Of a stretch of 9,724 nt of DNA, positions 1 through 6,050 are shown piece by piece. Source of the stretch: Faecousia sp. (GTDB lineage: Bacteria; Bacillota; Clostridia; Oscillospirales; Oscillospiraceae); the NCBI GenBank assembly GCA_029258495.1, contig JARHYV010000238.1:1-9724 (forward strand). Reading direction: 5' to 3'. The stretch's first letter is position 1; every line of letters starts with the position of its first letter. The notes beneath the pieces are model-generated. The model was not told where the DNA came from, ran no database searches, and saw only the letters and a program-made list of their open reading frames with translations. The position numbers were made by a program, and so were the translations under genes.

Positions 1-59
1 CCATCACCGGTGTCTGTCTGCCCATTGACTGCGGCTACAGCGCATACTCCGGCGTGTAA
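1..59 (+). CDS. C-terminus of a short-chain dehydrogenase/reductase (partial)
   Basis: Only the last 18 codons lie in the window; reading starts at base 3 and ends at TAA 57-59. The peptide ITGVCLPIDCGYSAYSGV matches the usual C-terminal signature of classical SDR enzymes (ITG-x-x-LPVDGG-Y-S/T-A), where the strand before the Gly-Gly motif lines the cofactor site. Here the usual DGG is DCG. The gene ends 12 bases before the aldolase start and is in the same orientation, so the three genes probably form one operon. With KDG kinase and KDPG aldolase downstream, a KduD- or gluconate-5-dehydrogenase-like role feeding 2-keto-3-deoxygluconate is the natural inference. The substrate cannot be read from this fragment. 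Confidence 0.7.
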   Translation, partial: ITGVCLPIDCGYSAYSGV

Positions 60-71
60 GGAGGCGGCAGC

Positions 72-698
72 ATGGATGTCCTGAATAGACTGGCGAAGGC
101 AGGCATTGTTCCTGTTGTTGTTCTTGAGGATGCAAAGGATGCCGTGGCGACTGCAAATGCAATGGTCGCCGGCGGCATTGATGTGATGGAGATCACCTTC
201 CGCACCGCTGCGGCAGCCGATTCCATCAAGGCGGTTGCCGAGAACTGTCCGGATATGCTGGTTGGTGCCGGCACCATCCTGAATCTGGAACAGTGCAAAC
301 TGGCAGTTGCCATGGGGGCAAAGTTCATCGTTTCCCCCGGCTTCGACGCAGAGGTCGTGGGCTGGTGCATTGAAAACGGCATTGCCGTGACCCCCGGCTG
401 CGTAACTCCTACGGAGATCACCGCAGCGGTCAACATGGGGCTGAAGGTCATCAAGTTCTTCCCGGCAAATGTCTATGGCGGTCTGAACGCCATGAAGAAC
501 CTCTGCGCTCCCTTCGTGGGCATCAAGTTCATGCCCACCGGCGGTGTCAACGCAGCCAATGTCCGAGAGTACATTGAGGCTCCGTTTATCCATGCAGTGG
601 GCGGCAGCTGGGTCTGCCCCAAGGCGGACATTGCAGCCGGAAATTTTGAAAAGATCACCGCCCTGTGCGCCGAAGCCCGTCAGGCTGCCTTCGGCTGA
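72..698 (+). CDS. eda: 2-keto-3-deoxy-6-phosphogluconate (KDPG) aldolase
   Basis: This cytoplasmic class I aldolase cleaves KDPG to pyruvate and glyceraldehyde-3-phosphate, the last step of Entner-Doudoroff and hexuronate catabolism; many homologues also accept 2-keto-4-hydroxyglutarate. The 208-residue length is normal for this single-domain TIM barrel. Family motifs are visible in order: the catalytic Glu in MEITFRT (E40), GAGT at 65-68, SPGF at 88-91, TPGCVTPTE at 107-115, the Schiff-base lysine in VIKFFPAN (K128), and the phosphate-binding PTGGVN loop near 157-162. The start is ATG 72, seven bases after a strong AAGGAGG (58-64) that overlaps the stop of the preceding dehydrogenase gene. 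The kinase follows 27 bases after the stop. No defect is visible. Confidence 0.95.
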   Translation: MDVLNRLAKAGIVPVVVLEDAKDAVATANAMVAGGIDVMEITFRTAAAADSIKAVAENCPDMLVGAGTILNLEQCKLAVAMGAKFIVSPGFDAEVVGWCIENGIAVTPGCVTPTEITAAVNMGLKVIKFFPANVYGGLNAMKNLCAPFVGIKFMPTGGVNAANVREYIEAPFIHAVGGSWVCPKADIAAGNFEKITALCAEARQAAFG

Positions 699-725
699 TC
701 TGATACAGAAAGAGGATTTTTCGAT

Positions 726-1754
726 ATGGCAAAGATTATTACCTTCGGCGAGCTGATGCTCCGCCTGCAGCCGTATAACTACGAGCGTTTCGTTCAGTGC
801 GACCATGTGGAGTTCACCTTTGGCGGCGGCGAGGCAAATGTGGCAGTTTCCCTTGCAAACTACGGCATGGATGCAGCCTTTGTCACCAAGCTGCCTGCCC
901 ATGCCATCGGTCAGTCTGCGGTCAACTCCCTGCGCCGTTACGGCGTGGACACCAGCAAGATCGTTCGGGGCGGTGATCGTGTGGGCATCTATTTTAATGA
1001 AAAGGGTGCTTCGCAGAGAGGTTCCGTCTGCATCTATGATCGGGCACATTCTGCCATTCAGGAGGCTTCCACCGGCGATTTTGATTGGGACAGCATCTTC
1101 GAGGGTGCTGAGTGGTTCCACTTCACCGGCATCACTCCCGCTCTGGGCGAGAATCTGGTGGAGATCTGCAAGCAGGCTTGTAAGGCAGCAAAGGCTCGCG
1201 GTGTGAAGATCTCCTGCGATCTGAACTATCGGGGCAAGCTGTGGACCCGTGAGCAGGCTCGTGCCGCCATGACTGAACTATGTCAGTATGTGGATGTCTG
1301 CATCTCCAACGAAGAGGATGCAAAGGATGTTTTCGGCATCGAGGCGGAGGCTACCGATATCTACGGCGGCAGCCTGAACCACGAGGGCTACAAGTCCGTT
1401 GCAAAGCAGCTGGCAGACAAGTTTGGCTTTGAGATGGTTGCTATCACCCTGCGTGAGAGCCACTCCGCCTTCGACAACGGCTGGAGTGCCATGCTGTATA
1501 ATGTGGCAAAGAACGAATACTGCTTCTCCAAGAAGTACGATCTGCATATCATCGACCGGGTGGGCGGCGGGGACTCCTTCGGCGGCGGTCTGATCTACAG
1601 CCTGCTGTCCGGCAAGGACACTCAGGCAGCAGTTGAGTTTGCTGTTGCAGCATCCGCTCTGAAACACTCCATCGAGGGTGACTACAACATGGTCACCGTT
1701 GCTGAGGTGGAGAAACTGGCAGGCGGCGACGGCTCCGGTCGTATCCAGAGATAA
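726..1754 (+). CDS. kdgK: PfkB-family sugar kinase, probably 2-keto-3-deoxygluconate kinase
   Basis: This ribokinase/PfkB-fold enzyme phosphorylates a sugar acid with ATP. Placed directly after KDPG aldolase, KDG to KDPG is the most likely reaction. It has 342 residues, slightly long for the family. The N-terminal glycine motif GGGEANVAVSLANYG starts at residue 33, and the second PfkB signature is VGGGDSFGGGL at about 279-289, with catalytic base D283 (usual consensus GAGDxF). A short TFGELMLRL opening strand is typical of KdgK-like kinases. The start is ATG 726, preceded by an AAAGAGGA ribosome site ending about nine bases upstream. The gene ends 37 bases before a strong hairpin terminator and so closes the operon. 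Other PfkB substrates such as fructose cannot be ruled out from sequence alone. Confidence 0.87.
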   Translation: MAKIITFGELMLRLQPYNYERFVQCDHVEFTFGGGEANVAVSLANYGMDAAFVTKLPAHAIGQSAVNSLRRYGVDTSKIVRGGDRVGIYFNEKGASQRGSVCIYDRAHSAIQEASTGDFDWDSIFEGAEWFHFTGITPALGENLVEICKQACKAAKARGVKISCDLNYRGKLWTREQARAAMTELCQYVDVCISNEEDAKDVFGIEAEATDIYGGSLNHEGYKSVAKQLADKFGFEMVAITLRESHSAFDNGWSAMLYNVAKNEYCFSKKYDLHIIDRVGGGDSFGGGLIYSLLSGKDTQAAVEFAVAASALKHSIEGDYNMVTVAEVEKLAGGDGSGRIQR

Positions 1755-1791
1755 TTCATTCATAAGCGCTCTTTTTTAAGATGTTTCGTAA

Positions 1792-1827
1792 GATCACCCC
1801 GGTTTTCTTTTGAAAACCGGGGTGATC
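1792..1827 (+). terminator. Intrinsic terminator of the KDG operon
   Basis: A perfect 16-bp stem (GATCACCCCGGTTTTC at 1792-1807 with its complement at 1812-1827) has a four-base T loop and is followed by GTTTCTT. It sits 37 bases after the kinase stop. The downstream T tract is interrupted, but the stem is strong. Confidence 0.8.
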
Positions 1828-1871
1828 GTTTCTTGAAAAGGGGAGCAGGGCAGAAATGCCCCTGAACTGGA

Positions 1872-1909
1872 AAAAGTCCGCCGCACGGGATCCCCGGCAG
1901 CGGACTTTT
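1872..1909 (-). terminator. Terminator of the SLH-CAP gene
   Basis: A 10-bp stem (AAAAGTCCGC 1872-1881 with GCGGACTTTT 1900-1909) closes an 18-base loop that can itself partly pair through CGGGATCCCCG. Read leftward it ends in GGACTTTTT, a proper U tract, and lies 50 bases past the stop of the leftward SLH-CAP gene. It therefore serves that gene, opposite the KDG-operon terminator. Confidence 0.75.
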
Positions 1910-1959
1910 GTGATACCTGTTTCTGGAATGACAGAAAATGTTAGTTCGCGGTATGTGTT

Positions 1960-2985
1960 TTATTGAGATTGATTGCTGGTGAAATATCCATCTCGGTGCC
2001 AATCAGTCCAGAACAGTTGGACGCCATACTCGCCGTTCGCGCCATAAAGACCATATCCAAAATACTTATATTCCTTGGTGAGCATATTTGCTTTATGACC
2101 GGGGGAATTCAGCCAAGCATCAAATTGTCCCTTAATCGGAAGAAAACCCATACAAATATTCTCACCTGCGTTGGTGAAGGTGCCGCCGGAATGGGAGAAG
2201 TTTTTACTGATTTCGCCGGCGCGGATCTGGGCAAGCTCCACTAGCTTGGGGTCGAGTTTTAAGTCATATTCGTGAGAACCATAGACCTCTGCTCTCAGGT
2301 CGTTTACATAACCCAGCATGATCTCGGCTGCCTCTTCGGGAGTGACAGGAGGCTGAGGTTCGGGCTGAGGTTCGGGACGAACCTCATTGATCTGGTCAGC
2401 TCTGCACAGGAAGGATACGATCTGAGCACGGGTGCAGTAATCATCCGGTGCGAACATGTTGTCGCCGACACCTTCGGTCACACCGTTTTCCACCGCCCAT
2501 GCGACAGCCTTGGCATAGTAGGCATCACTGGGGACATCAACAAAGCGGCTGTCCATGCTGTCAGGCTCGATATAGCCGCGGGCTCGCCAGATGAAAGACA
2601 CGATCTGGGCACGGGTGCAGGTTTCGTCCGGGCCGAACATGTTGTCACCGATGCCTTCTGTGACACCCTTTTCAGCGGCCCACGCAACAGCTTCGGCATA
2701 GTAGGCATCGCTTGGGACATCGACAAAACTGCTTGTGCCGCAGTTGATGCGCCCGGCAAGACGCCAAAGCATGGCAACCGCCTGAGCACGGGTACATGTG
2801 TCATCGGGTGCGAACATATTGTCCCCGACACCGGCGGTGACACCCATGGTCACGGCCCAGGATACCGCCTTTGCGTAGTAGGCATCACTTGGAACATCAA
2901 CAAAACCGGCAGCGGCACTGGCTGTGGTAGCCATGCACCCGAATGCAACTGCAATCGCAATTACCAACGAACAAAATTTCTTCAT
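1960..2985 (-). CDS. Secreted cell-wall protein: three SLH repeats plus CAP/SCP domain
   Basis: The 341-residue product is exported and probably held on the cell wall. Residues 1-26 form a signal peptide: MKKF, a hydrophobic core, then TASAAA as a likely signal peptidase I site. Three SLH repeats follow at about 28-78, 87-137 and 148-196, each opening FVDVPSDAYYA and carrying GDNMF and CTRAQ; SLH domains bind secondary wall polymers. The DNA repeats are very similar, spaced about 177-183 bases apart. A Pro/Glu linker (PEPQPEPQPP) leads to a CAP domain at about 214-330 with the conserved residues H265 (SHSGG), E275 (AGENI) and H297 (SPGHKANML). Bacterial CAP proteins of this type are common but mostly of unknown activity. 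The start is ATG 2985 with AAGGAGA about ten bases upstream. It is transcribed alone. Confidence 0.92.
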   Translation of the reverse strand: MKKFCSLVIAIAVAFGCMATTASAAAGFVDVPSDAYYAKAVSWAVTMGVTAGVGDNMFAPDDTCTRAQAVAMLWRLAGRINCGTSSFVDVPSDAYYAEAVAWAAEKGVTEGIGDNMFGPDETCTRAQIVSFIWRARGYIEPDSMDSRFVDVPSDAYYAKAVAWAVENGVTEGVGDNMFAPDDYCTRAQIVSFLCRADQINEVRPEPQPEPQPPVTPEEAAEIMLGYVNDLRAEVYGSHEYDLKLDPKLVELAQIRAGEISKNFSHSGGTFTNAGENICMGFLPIKGQFDAWLNSPGHKANMLTKEYKYFGYGLYGANGEYGVQLFWTDWHRDGYFTSNQSQ

Positions 2986-3108
2986 TTCTATCTATCTCCT
3001 TTTTATAAAATGTTTAGGGTTTTATAATGTGGATAAATGATGCAGCCACATGATGGAGAAGTGCGGCATCGCATTTGACAAAGTTTCCGTGGAGACCTCT
3101 CTGAATTC

Positions 3109-3138
3109 AGTATAGCACACAAAAATGCTGTAGGGCAA
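3109..3138 (-). promoter_or_regulatory. Candidate sigma-A promoter of the SLH-CAP gene
   Basis: Read leftward, TTGCCC (3138-3133) and TATACT (3114-3109) are separated by 18 bases, about 120 bases before the start codon. This is the best match to a housekeeping promoter in the leader. The implied 5' UTR is about 115 nt, fairly long. Confidence 0.45.
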
Positions 3139-3377
3139 GGGGGAATGAAAAATTGTGCACTGTGTCATCAAGAAAATCGGTATCATCTGGATGTTTTCTG
3201 CTCAAAATCAAAATAGATGGAAAAATACAAATCCCAATGGTGTATCAGTGCGTTATCTATGGCGATGGACAGTGCTCCGTACTCCCGGTGCATGCCAAAA
3301 TATGTGAAAAATGGGAAGAAATTTACAGCATATGCCGAAGAATATGGGATAAGATATGAGTACGGAAGGAAATCGTT
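3139..3377. other. Gene-free stretch upstream of the spore-protein gene
   Basis: I find no convincing gene. Two overlapping rightward open frames (from 3153 and 3217) lack a good ribosome site and resemble nothing I recognise. The only regulatory hint is TGAAAA (3305-3310), 18 bases, CATATG (3329-3334), a loose match to the forespore sigma-G/sigma-F pattern (TGAATA...CATAxTA). It would fit a spore-protein gene but is weak. Confidence 0.3.
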
Positions 3378-3407
3378 TCTCTCGGGAAACGGGCTCCTCC
3401 CGAGAGA
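3378..3407 (+). promoter_or_regulatory. Leader hairpin before the spore-protein gene
   Basis: TCTCTCGGG (3378-3386) pairs perfectly with CCCGAGAGA (3399-3407) around a 12-base loop. It ends five bases before the AAAAGGAGA ribosome site (3412-3420) and has no T tract, so it looks like an mRNA leader structure (stability or translation) rather than a terminator. Confidence 0.5.
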
Positions 3408-3428
3408 TATGAAAAGGAGAGAAAAATC

Positions 3429-3686
3429 ATGAAGAACAATAATCAGATCAACATTCCTGAGGCAAGAGATGCAATGGACAAGTTCAAGATGCAGGCTGCA
3501 AGCGAAGTCGGCGTGAACCTGACCAACGGCTACAACGGTCACCTGACCTCCCGTGAGGCCGGCTCCGTCGGCGGCCAGATGGTCAAGAAGATGAAACCCA
3601 TACGAAATATGATATTTACCAGAAACAACCGTACCGCTGTCAGCCATGAAATGGATATTCGGTACATAGCCACCGTTACCATTTAG
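3429..3686 (+). CDS. Alpha/beta-type small acid-soluble spore protein with replaced C-terminus
   Basis: Residues 1-55 are a recognisable alpha/beta SASP, which coats and protects DNA in dormant spores. NNNQINIPEARDAMDKFKM is the first helix. AASEVGVNL (23-31) carries the site that the germination protease GPR normally cuts in ASE-hydrophobic-GV. TSREAGSVGGQMVKKM (40-55) is the second conserved block. Normal clostridial homologues end roughly 8-15 residues later in a helix. Here the homology stops after M55 (base 3593), and 30 unrelated residues, KPIRNMIF to the stop, follow. Codon use changes at the same point, from GC-rich to AT-rich. The start is ATG 3429 after AAGGAGA. I read this as a gene whose 3' end was swapped by recombination; the product may be impaired. 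Confidence 0.75.
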   Translation: MKNNNQINIPEARDAMDKFKMQAASEVGVNLTNGYNGHLTSREAGSVGGQMVKKMKPIRNMIFTRNNRTAVSHEMDIRYIATVTI

Positions 3687-3714
3687 CAAGGGATAGGAGA
3701 TCAGAAGATCGTGT
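3594..3714. other. Probable backbone/accessory junction
   Basis: Spore-protein homology and GC-rich coding end together at 3593. The next roughly 120 bases match no gene I recognise on either strand. A leftward open frame runs through them (PNIHFMADSGTVVSGKYH region), but it continues antisense into the spore-protein gene and is probably chance or a gene remnant. No flanking direct repeat (att pair) can be seen within the window. Confidence 0.4.
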
Positions 3715-3766
3715 TCTTTATTTCACTTTTTTTCTCTTGTTTGTTATGTTATAGTGAAAATAAGAA

Positions 3767-3816
3767 AACAACATAAATATAATTGTTTACTTATTGATTT
3801 ACTTTCTTATGTTGTT
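3767..3816. repeat. Inverted repeat, candidate operator of the AlbA_2 gene
   Basis: AACAACATAA (3767-3776) is repeated in inverted orientation as TTATGTTGTT (3807-3816), 30 bases apart. The right arm lies inside the spacer of the predicted promoter. A further partial copy, TTATGTT, occurs at 3744-3750. This arrangement suits a repressor site, possibly for the downstream protein itself. Confidence 0.4.
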
Positions 3817-3826
3817 GTGATATAGT
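3798..3826 (+). promoter_or_regulatory. Sigma-A promoter of the AlbA_2 gene
   Basis: TTTACT (3798-3803), an exact 17-base spacer and TATAGT (3821-3826) form a good housekeeping promoter. Transcription would begin near 3833, giving a very short leader that barely covers the ribosome site before ATG 3849. Confidence 0.6.
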
Positions 3827-3848
3827 TGATTTAGAAGAGGTGAGTCTT

Positions 3849-5333
3849 ATGTTGTATGAGGAGTTTGCTAAATTATTAGAGCGAATTGAAACACGAAGAT
3901 GTGAAGAACAGACACTGGAAATCAAAGCGGCAGCCAAAGGCTGTCCGGAAAGGCTCTATGACACCTTCTCTTCTTTTTCCAATCAGGACGAGGGCGGGAT
4001 TATCGTCTTTGGAATTGATGAAAAGCAGAATTTTCAGAAGGTTGGTATCTATGATGCTCAGGATCTTCAAAAAAAGCTGATGGAAGTAGGGGAGTCTATG
4101 TCCCCAAAGGTACATCCAATCCTCAGTGTGTTCGATGTGGATGGGAAAGTCTTTGTTACAGCGGAGATCCCGCCTGTGGACCTCACCGAGCGTCCCTGCT
4201 TTAAGGAAGCAAAGGGACGGCTGAAAGGCTCTTATATTCGGGTTGGGGATGCAGACAAGCCGATGACGGAATATGAAGTGTACAGCTATGAGGCTTACCG
4301 CAAAAAGACGAGGGACGATATTCGTCCGGTTGATGGAGTATCAATCAGCGGCTTGGATCAGATTAAGCTGGAACAATACCTTCTGAAACGCAAGCTGGAT
4401 CGTCCCAATTTGGCGGCACTGCCGTTGGAGCAGTTATATGAGTTAACCGGTATCACGAGAGAAGGTAAAGTTACGCTTTCGGCGGTGCTGCTTTTCTGCC
4501 CATATCCCCAGGCGTATTTTCCACAGCTGAGTATTATCGCCTCAAGTGTGCCGGGAACGGAGATGGGAACGCTGGACGATGCAGGACAGCGTTTCTCTGA
4601 CAGCAAACGGATTGAGGGAACACTGCAAGAAATGTTGGAGACTGCCGTCGGATTTGTCAGAATAAATATGCGCACAGCACTGCGTATTGACCCTTCCACA
4701 GGTGTTCGCAGGGATATCCCCGAATACCCACTGGACGCTGTTCGTGAGTCTGTTCTGAATGCATTGGTTCACAGGGATTACAGCCCACACACAGAAAATA
4801 TGCCGATTCAGATCATTATGTTTTCTGACCGTTTGGAAATTCACAATCCAGGTGGTTTGTATGGTCGTCTGACGCTGGATCAACTGGGAAAAATTCAACC
4901 TGATACCCGAAATCCTGTTCTTGTGACAACAATGGAAGCATTGGGTCAAACGGAGAATCGTTATTCTGGTATTCCTCGCATTCGTCGTGCAATGTGGGAC
5001 CTCGATCTTCCGGAACCTGTATTTAATGATTTGCGGGGAGAATTTTCTGTGTGCCTTTATAACGACCGCAGTGCCCAGAAGATTGAACCGACGACAGAGG
5101 TAACATCCGTATCGATGCAAAATGTCAATGATGATAAGGACTTGTTAGAATTCTGTGCAGTTCCCAGAACACGCAAGGAAGTCAGCGATTATCTTCAGAT
5201 CGCCAGTGTGCAGTATGCGATCAAACGCTATATTGATCCCTTGGTGAAGAAGAATGTCATTCTCTTATCGATTCCCAATCATCCAAGAAGTCCGAAACAG
5301 ACCTACCAGACCAATCCGTTATATTTGAAGTGA
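3849..5333 (+). CDS. AlbA_2 (Schlafen-type) / HATPase_c_4 regulator-like protein
   Basis: The 494-residue product has the architecture often annotated as an ATP-binding or RecG-like transcriptional regulator. Residues about 20-125 form an AlbA_2/Schlafen-type domain: EIKAAAKG, the FSNQDEGGIIVFGI core near 43-56, and SYIRVGDADKPM. Residues about 290-390 form a HATPase_c_4 (GHKL-type) domain with E300 and N304 in VRESVLNALVHRDY, then DRLEIHNPGGL and RIRRAM. The last 60 residues, from LLEFCAVPRTRKEVSDYL, look like a winged helix. I chose ATG 3849 because an upstream in-frame GTG (3840) is part of the AGAGGTG ribosome site. Such proteins are frequent in defence islands and mobile elements as regulators or effectors; the ligand and target are unknown. 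It is transcribed alone from a good promoter. Confidence 0.8.
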   Translation: MLYEEFAKLLERIETRRCEEQTLEIKAAAKGCPERLYDTFSSFSNQDEGGIIVFGIDEKQNFQKVGIYDAQDLQKKLMEVGESMSPKVHPILSVFDVDGKVFVTAEIPPVDLTERPCFKEAKGRLKGSYIRVGDADKPMTEYEVYSYEAYRKKTRDDIRPVDGVSISGLDQIKLEQYLLKRKLDRPNLAALPLEQLYELTGITREGKVTLSAVLLFCPYPQAYFPQLSIIASSVPGTEMGTLDDAGQRFSDSKRIEGTLQEMLETAVGFVRINMRTALRIDPSTGVRRDIPEYPLDAVRESVLNALVHRDYSPHTENMPIQIIMFSDRLEIHNPGGLYGRLTLDQLGKIQPDTRNPVLVTTMEALGQTENRYSGIPRIRRAMWDLDLPEPVFNDLRGEFSVCLYNDRSAQKIEPTTEVTSVSMQNVNDDKDLLEFCAVPRTRKEVSDYLQIASVQYAIKRYIDPLVKKNVILLSIPNHPRSPKQTYQTNPLYLK

Positions 5334-5394
5334 TAAAAGTCCGCTGCATTTGGCTTGCCTATTTCAGCCAAAGAGCAGCCAGTATCGTCAACGA
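5334..5394 (+). other. Short intergenic stretch with half of a terminator-like arm
   Basis: Just after the AlbA_2 stop, AAAAGTCCGCTGC repeats one arm of the terminator seen at 1872-1909 (its leftward reading), but no full partner arm follows. A small hairpin TTTGGCT/AGCCAAA is present at about 5350-5372 without a T tract. Confidence 0.35.
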
Positions 5395-5446
5395 AAAACA
5401 TCCACTCCTGTGGGAGCTGTTGTGCTCATCTAAGGGTGGATGTTTT
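5395..5446. terminator. Bidirectional terminator between AlbA_2 and XRE genes
   Basis: AAAACATCCAC (5395-5405) pairs with GTGGATGTTTT (5436-5446), closing a 30-base loop. T runs flank both sides (TTTTCTTACTTT rightward, GTTTTTC leftward). It ends one base before the XRE stop codon, so it probably terminates the convergent AlbA_2 and XRE genes. Confidence 0.7.
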
Positions 5447-5447
5447 C

Positions 5448-5693
5448 TTACTTTCTGCCCAATAACCAGTCCACAGACACATTCAAGATGTCTGCTAGGG
5501 CATTTAATTCAATATCAGATACCGGCCGTTTTTGACCTTCTAGCAGCGAAAGTGCAGGAACGCTTAAATCCACCCCGGCTAGTTGCAATTTGGCAAGTAG
5601 CTCTACTTGTTTCATTCCATGACTTTTTCTGGCTTCGGTAACGCGGGCACCAATTAGGTTCCGATTGCCAAGCTCTAGTTTCCTTGGTTTCAA
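5448..5693 (-). CDS. XRE-family (Cro/C1-type) transcriptional repressor
   Basis: This is an 81-residue, single-domain helix-turn-helix protein. IGARVTEARKSHGMKQVELLAKLQL forms the first helices, PALSLLEGQKRPVSDIELNALADILNVSVDWLLG is the recognition helix and typical XRE C-terminal part. The open frame extends to a GTG at 5702, but that GTG lies within the AGGAGG ribosome site (5707-5702). The TTG at 5693, eight bases downstream, has ideal spacing, so I place the start there (initiating Met replaces Leu). The gene is divergent from the three-gene operon to its right, and a perfect 19-bp palindrome lies in the shared control region. It probably dimerises on that site to repress both directions, like a lysogeny or cassette repressor. 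Which signal relieves repression is unknown. Confidence 0.88.
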   Translation of the reverse strand: MKPRKLELGNRNLIGARVTEARKSHGMKQVELLAKLQLAGVDLSVPALSLLEGQKRPVSDIELNALADILNVSVDWLLGRK

Positions 5694-5717
5694 GCTACCC
5701 ACCTCCTATATAAGGTC

Positions 5718-5746
5718 ATTATATGGAGAAAGCTACTTGATTTATT
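5718..5746 (-). promoter_or_regulatory. Candidate promoter of the XRE gene
   Basis: Read leftward, a perfect TATAAT (5723-5718) lies 25 bases before the TTG start, giving an 18-nt leader. With a 17-base spacer the -35 would be AATAAA (5746-5741), a poor match that overlaps the edge of the palindromic operator. Autoregulation is therefore plausible. Confidence 0.5.
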
Positions 5747-5765
5747 TGGTATTACCAAATATAAT
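5737..5765 (+). promoter_or_regulatory. Rightward sigma-A promoter with the operator in its spacer
   Basis: TTGATT (5737-5742), exactly 17 bases, then TATAAT (5760-5765) make a near-consensus promoter reading towards the three-gene operon. The whole spacer is part of the perfect palindrome at 5743-5761, so a bound repressor would exclude RNA polymerase. Confidence 0.72.
5743..5761. promoter_or_regulatory. Perfect 19-bp palindromic operator
   Basis: TATTTGGTA T TACCAAATA: two 9-base half sites around one central base, with no mismatch. Its size and symmetry suit an XRE-family dimer. It lies between the divergent XRE gene and the rightward promoter. I saw no second copy elsewhere in the window. 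Confidence 0.7.
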
Positions 5766-5939
5766 GGAATAAAGTTCGTAAGGCAAAAGAAAAGCGAATA
5801 CGAAAATATGTAGCTGTTTTTACTTAAGATATAAAAATCTTTTGCAAAGTACTATTGTATGTAGCAATTATAGTAGGACAGTACATCACATGGCATGATG
5901 ATAGTTGTTTATAGTATATAAGTATGGGGGATTGTTCAT

Positions 5940-5984
5940 ATGGAAACACAGCCTGTAATGAAAGCGAAAGTGATGTTTACATAA
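5940..5984 (+). CDS. Possible 14-codon peptide or gene remnant
   Basis: ATG 5940 opens METQPVMKAKVMFT and stops at TAA 5982-5984. A GGGGGA at 5926-5931 lies nine bases upstream and could act as a ribosome site. It may be a leader peptide or the N-terminus of a lost gene, since a stray terminator-arm sequence (AAAGTCCGCTG) begins at its stop. It may also be chance. Confidence 0.2.
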   Translation: METQPVMKAKVMFT

Positions 5985-6022
5985 AGTCCGCTGTAATGTA
6001 CATTTAGAGTGATATACTTCAT

Positions 6023-6050
6023 TTTACAGGAAGTATTAAACTGATAAAAT
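6023..6050 (+). promoter_or_regulatory. Possible second promoter of the operon
   Basis: TTTACA (6023-6028), 16 bases and TAAAAT (6045-6050) lie about 64 bases before the first gene. The -35 falls inside the loop and arm of a 7-bp inverted repeat (6014-6036). This could give basal expression independent of the XRE-controlled promoter. Confidence 0.35.

Noticed and set aside
35..454. Long leftward open frame (139 codons) across the aldolase gene
   Set aside because: Antisense to a clear eda gene with all catalytic motifs; GC-rich codon bias produces such shadows, and there is no ribosome site or family resemblance.
1278..1763. Leftward 161-codon frame opposite the kinase
   Set aside because: Shadow of kdgK; composition follows the complement of the real frame and no domain is visible.
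2470..2940. Direct repeats considered as a CRISPR array
   Set aside because: The repeats are about 180 bases apart, coding and explained by SLH domains; there are no short regularly spaced spacers, and no cas genes.
2272..3027. Rightward 251-codon frame opposite the SLH-CAP gene
   Set aside because: It repeats in step with the SLH repeats because it is their complement; the leftward frame has a signal peptide, SLH and CAP motifs and a ribosome site.
3153..3432. Two rightward overlapping frames before the spore-protein gene
   Set aside because: No good ribosome site, low-complexity composition and no motif; one runs through the leader hairpin and the SASP ribosome site.
3183..3689. Leftward 168-codon frame covering the spore-protein gene
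   Set aside because: Antisense to a recognisable SASP with a strong ribosome site; the part beyond 3594 might be a gene remnant but has no match I recognise.
4542..5120. Leftward 192-codon frame opposite the AlbA_2 gene
   Set aside because: Lies inside the well-supported HATPase region on the other strand; no start signal.
5448..5693. XRE gene as antitoxin of a type II toxin-antitoxin pair
   Set aside because: No small toxin gene (HicA, RelE, HipA or similar) is adjacent; its geometry suits a repressor of the divergent operon better.
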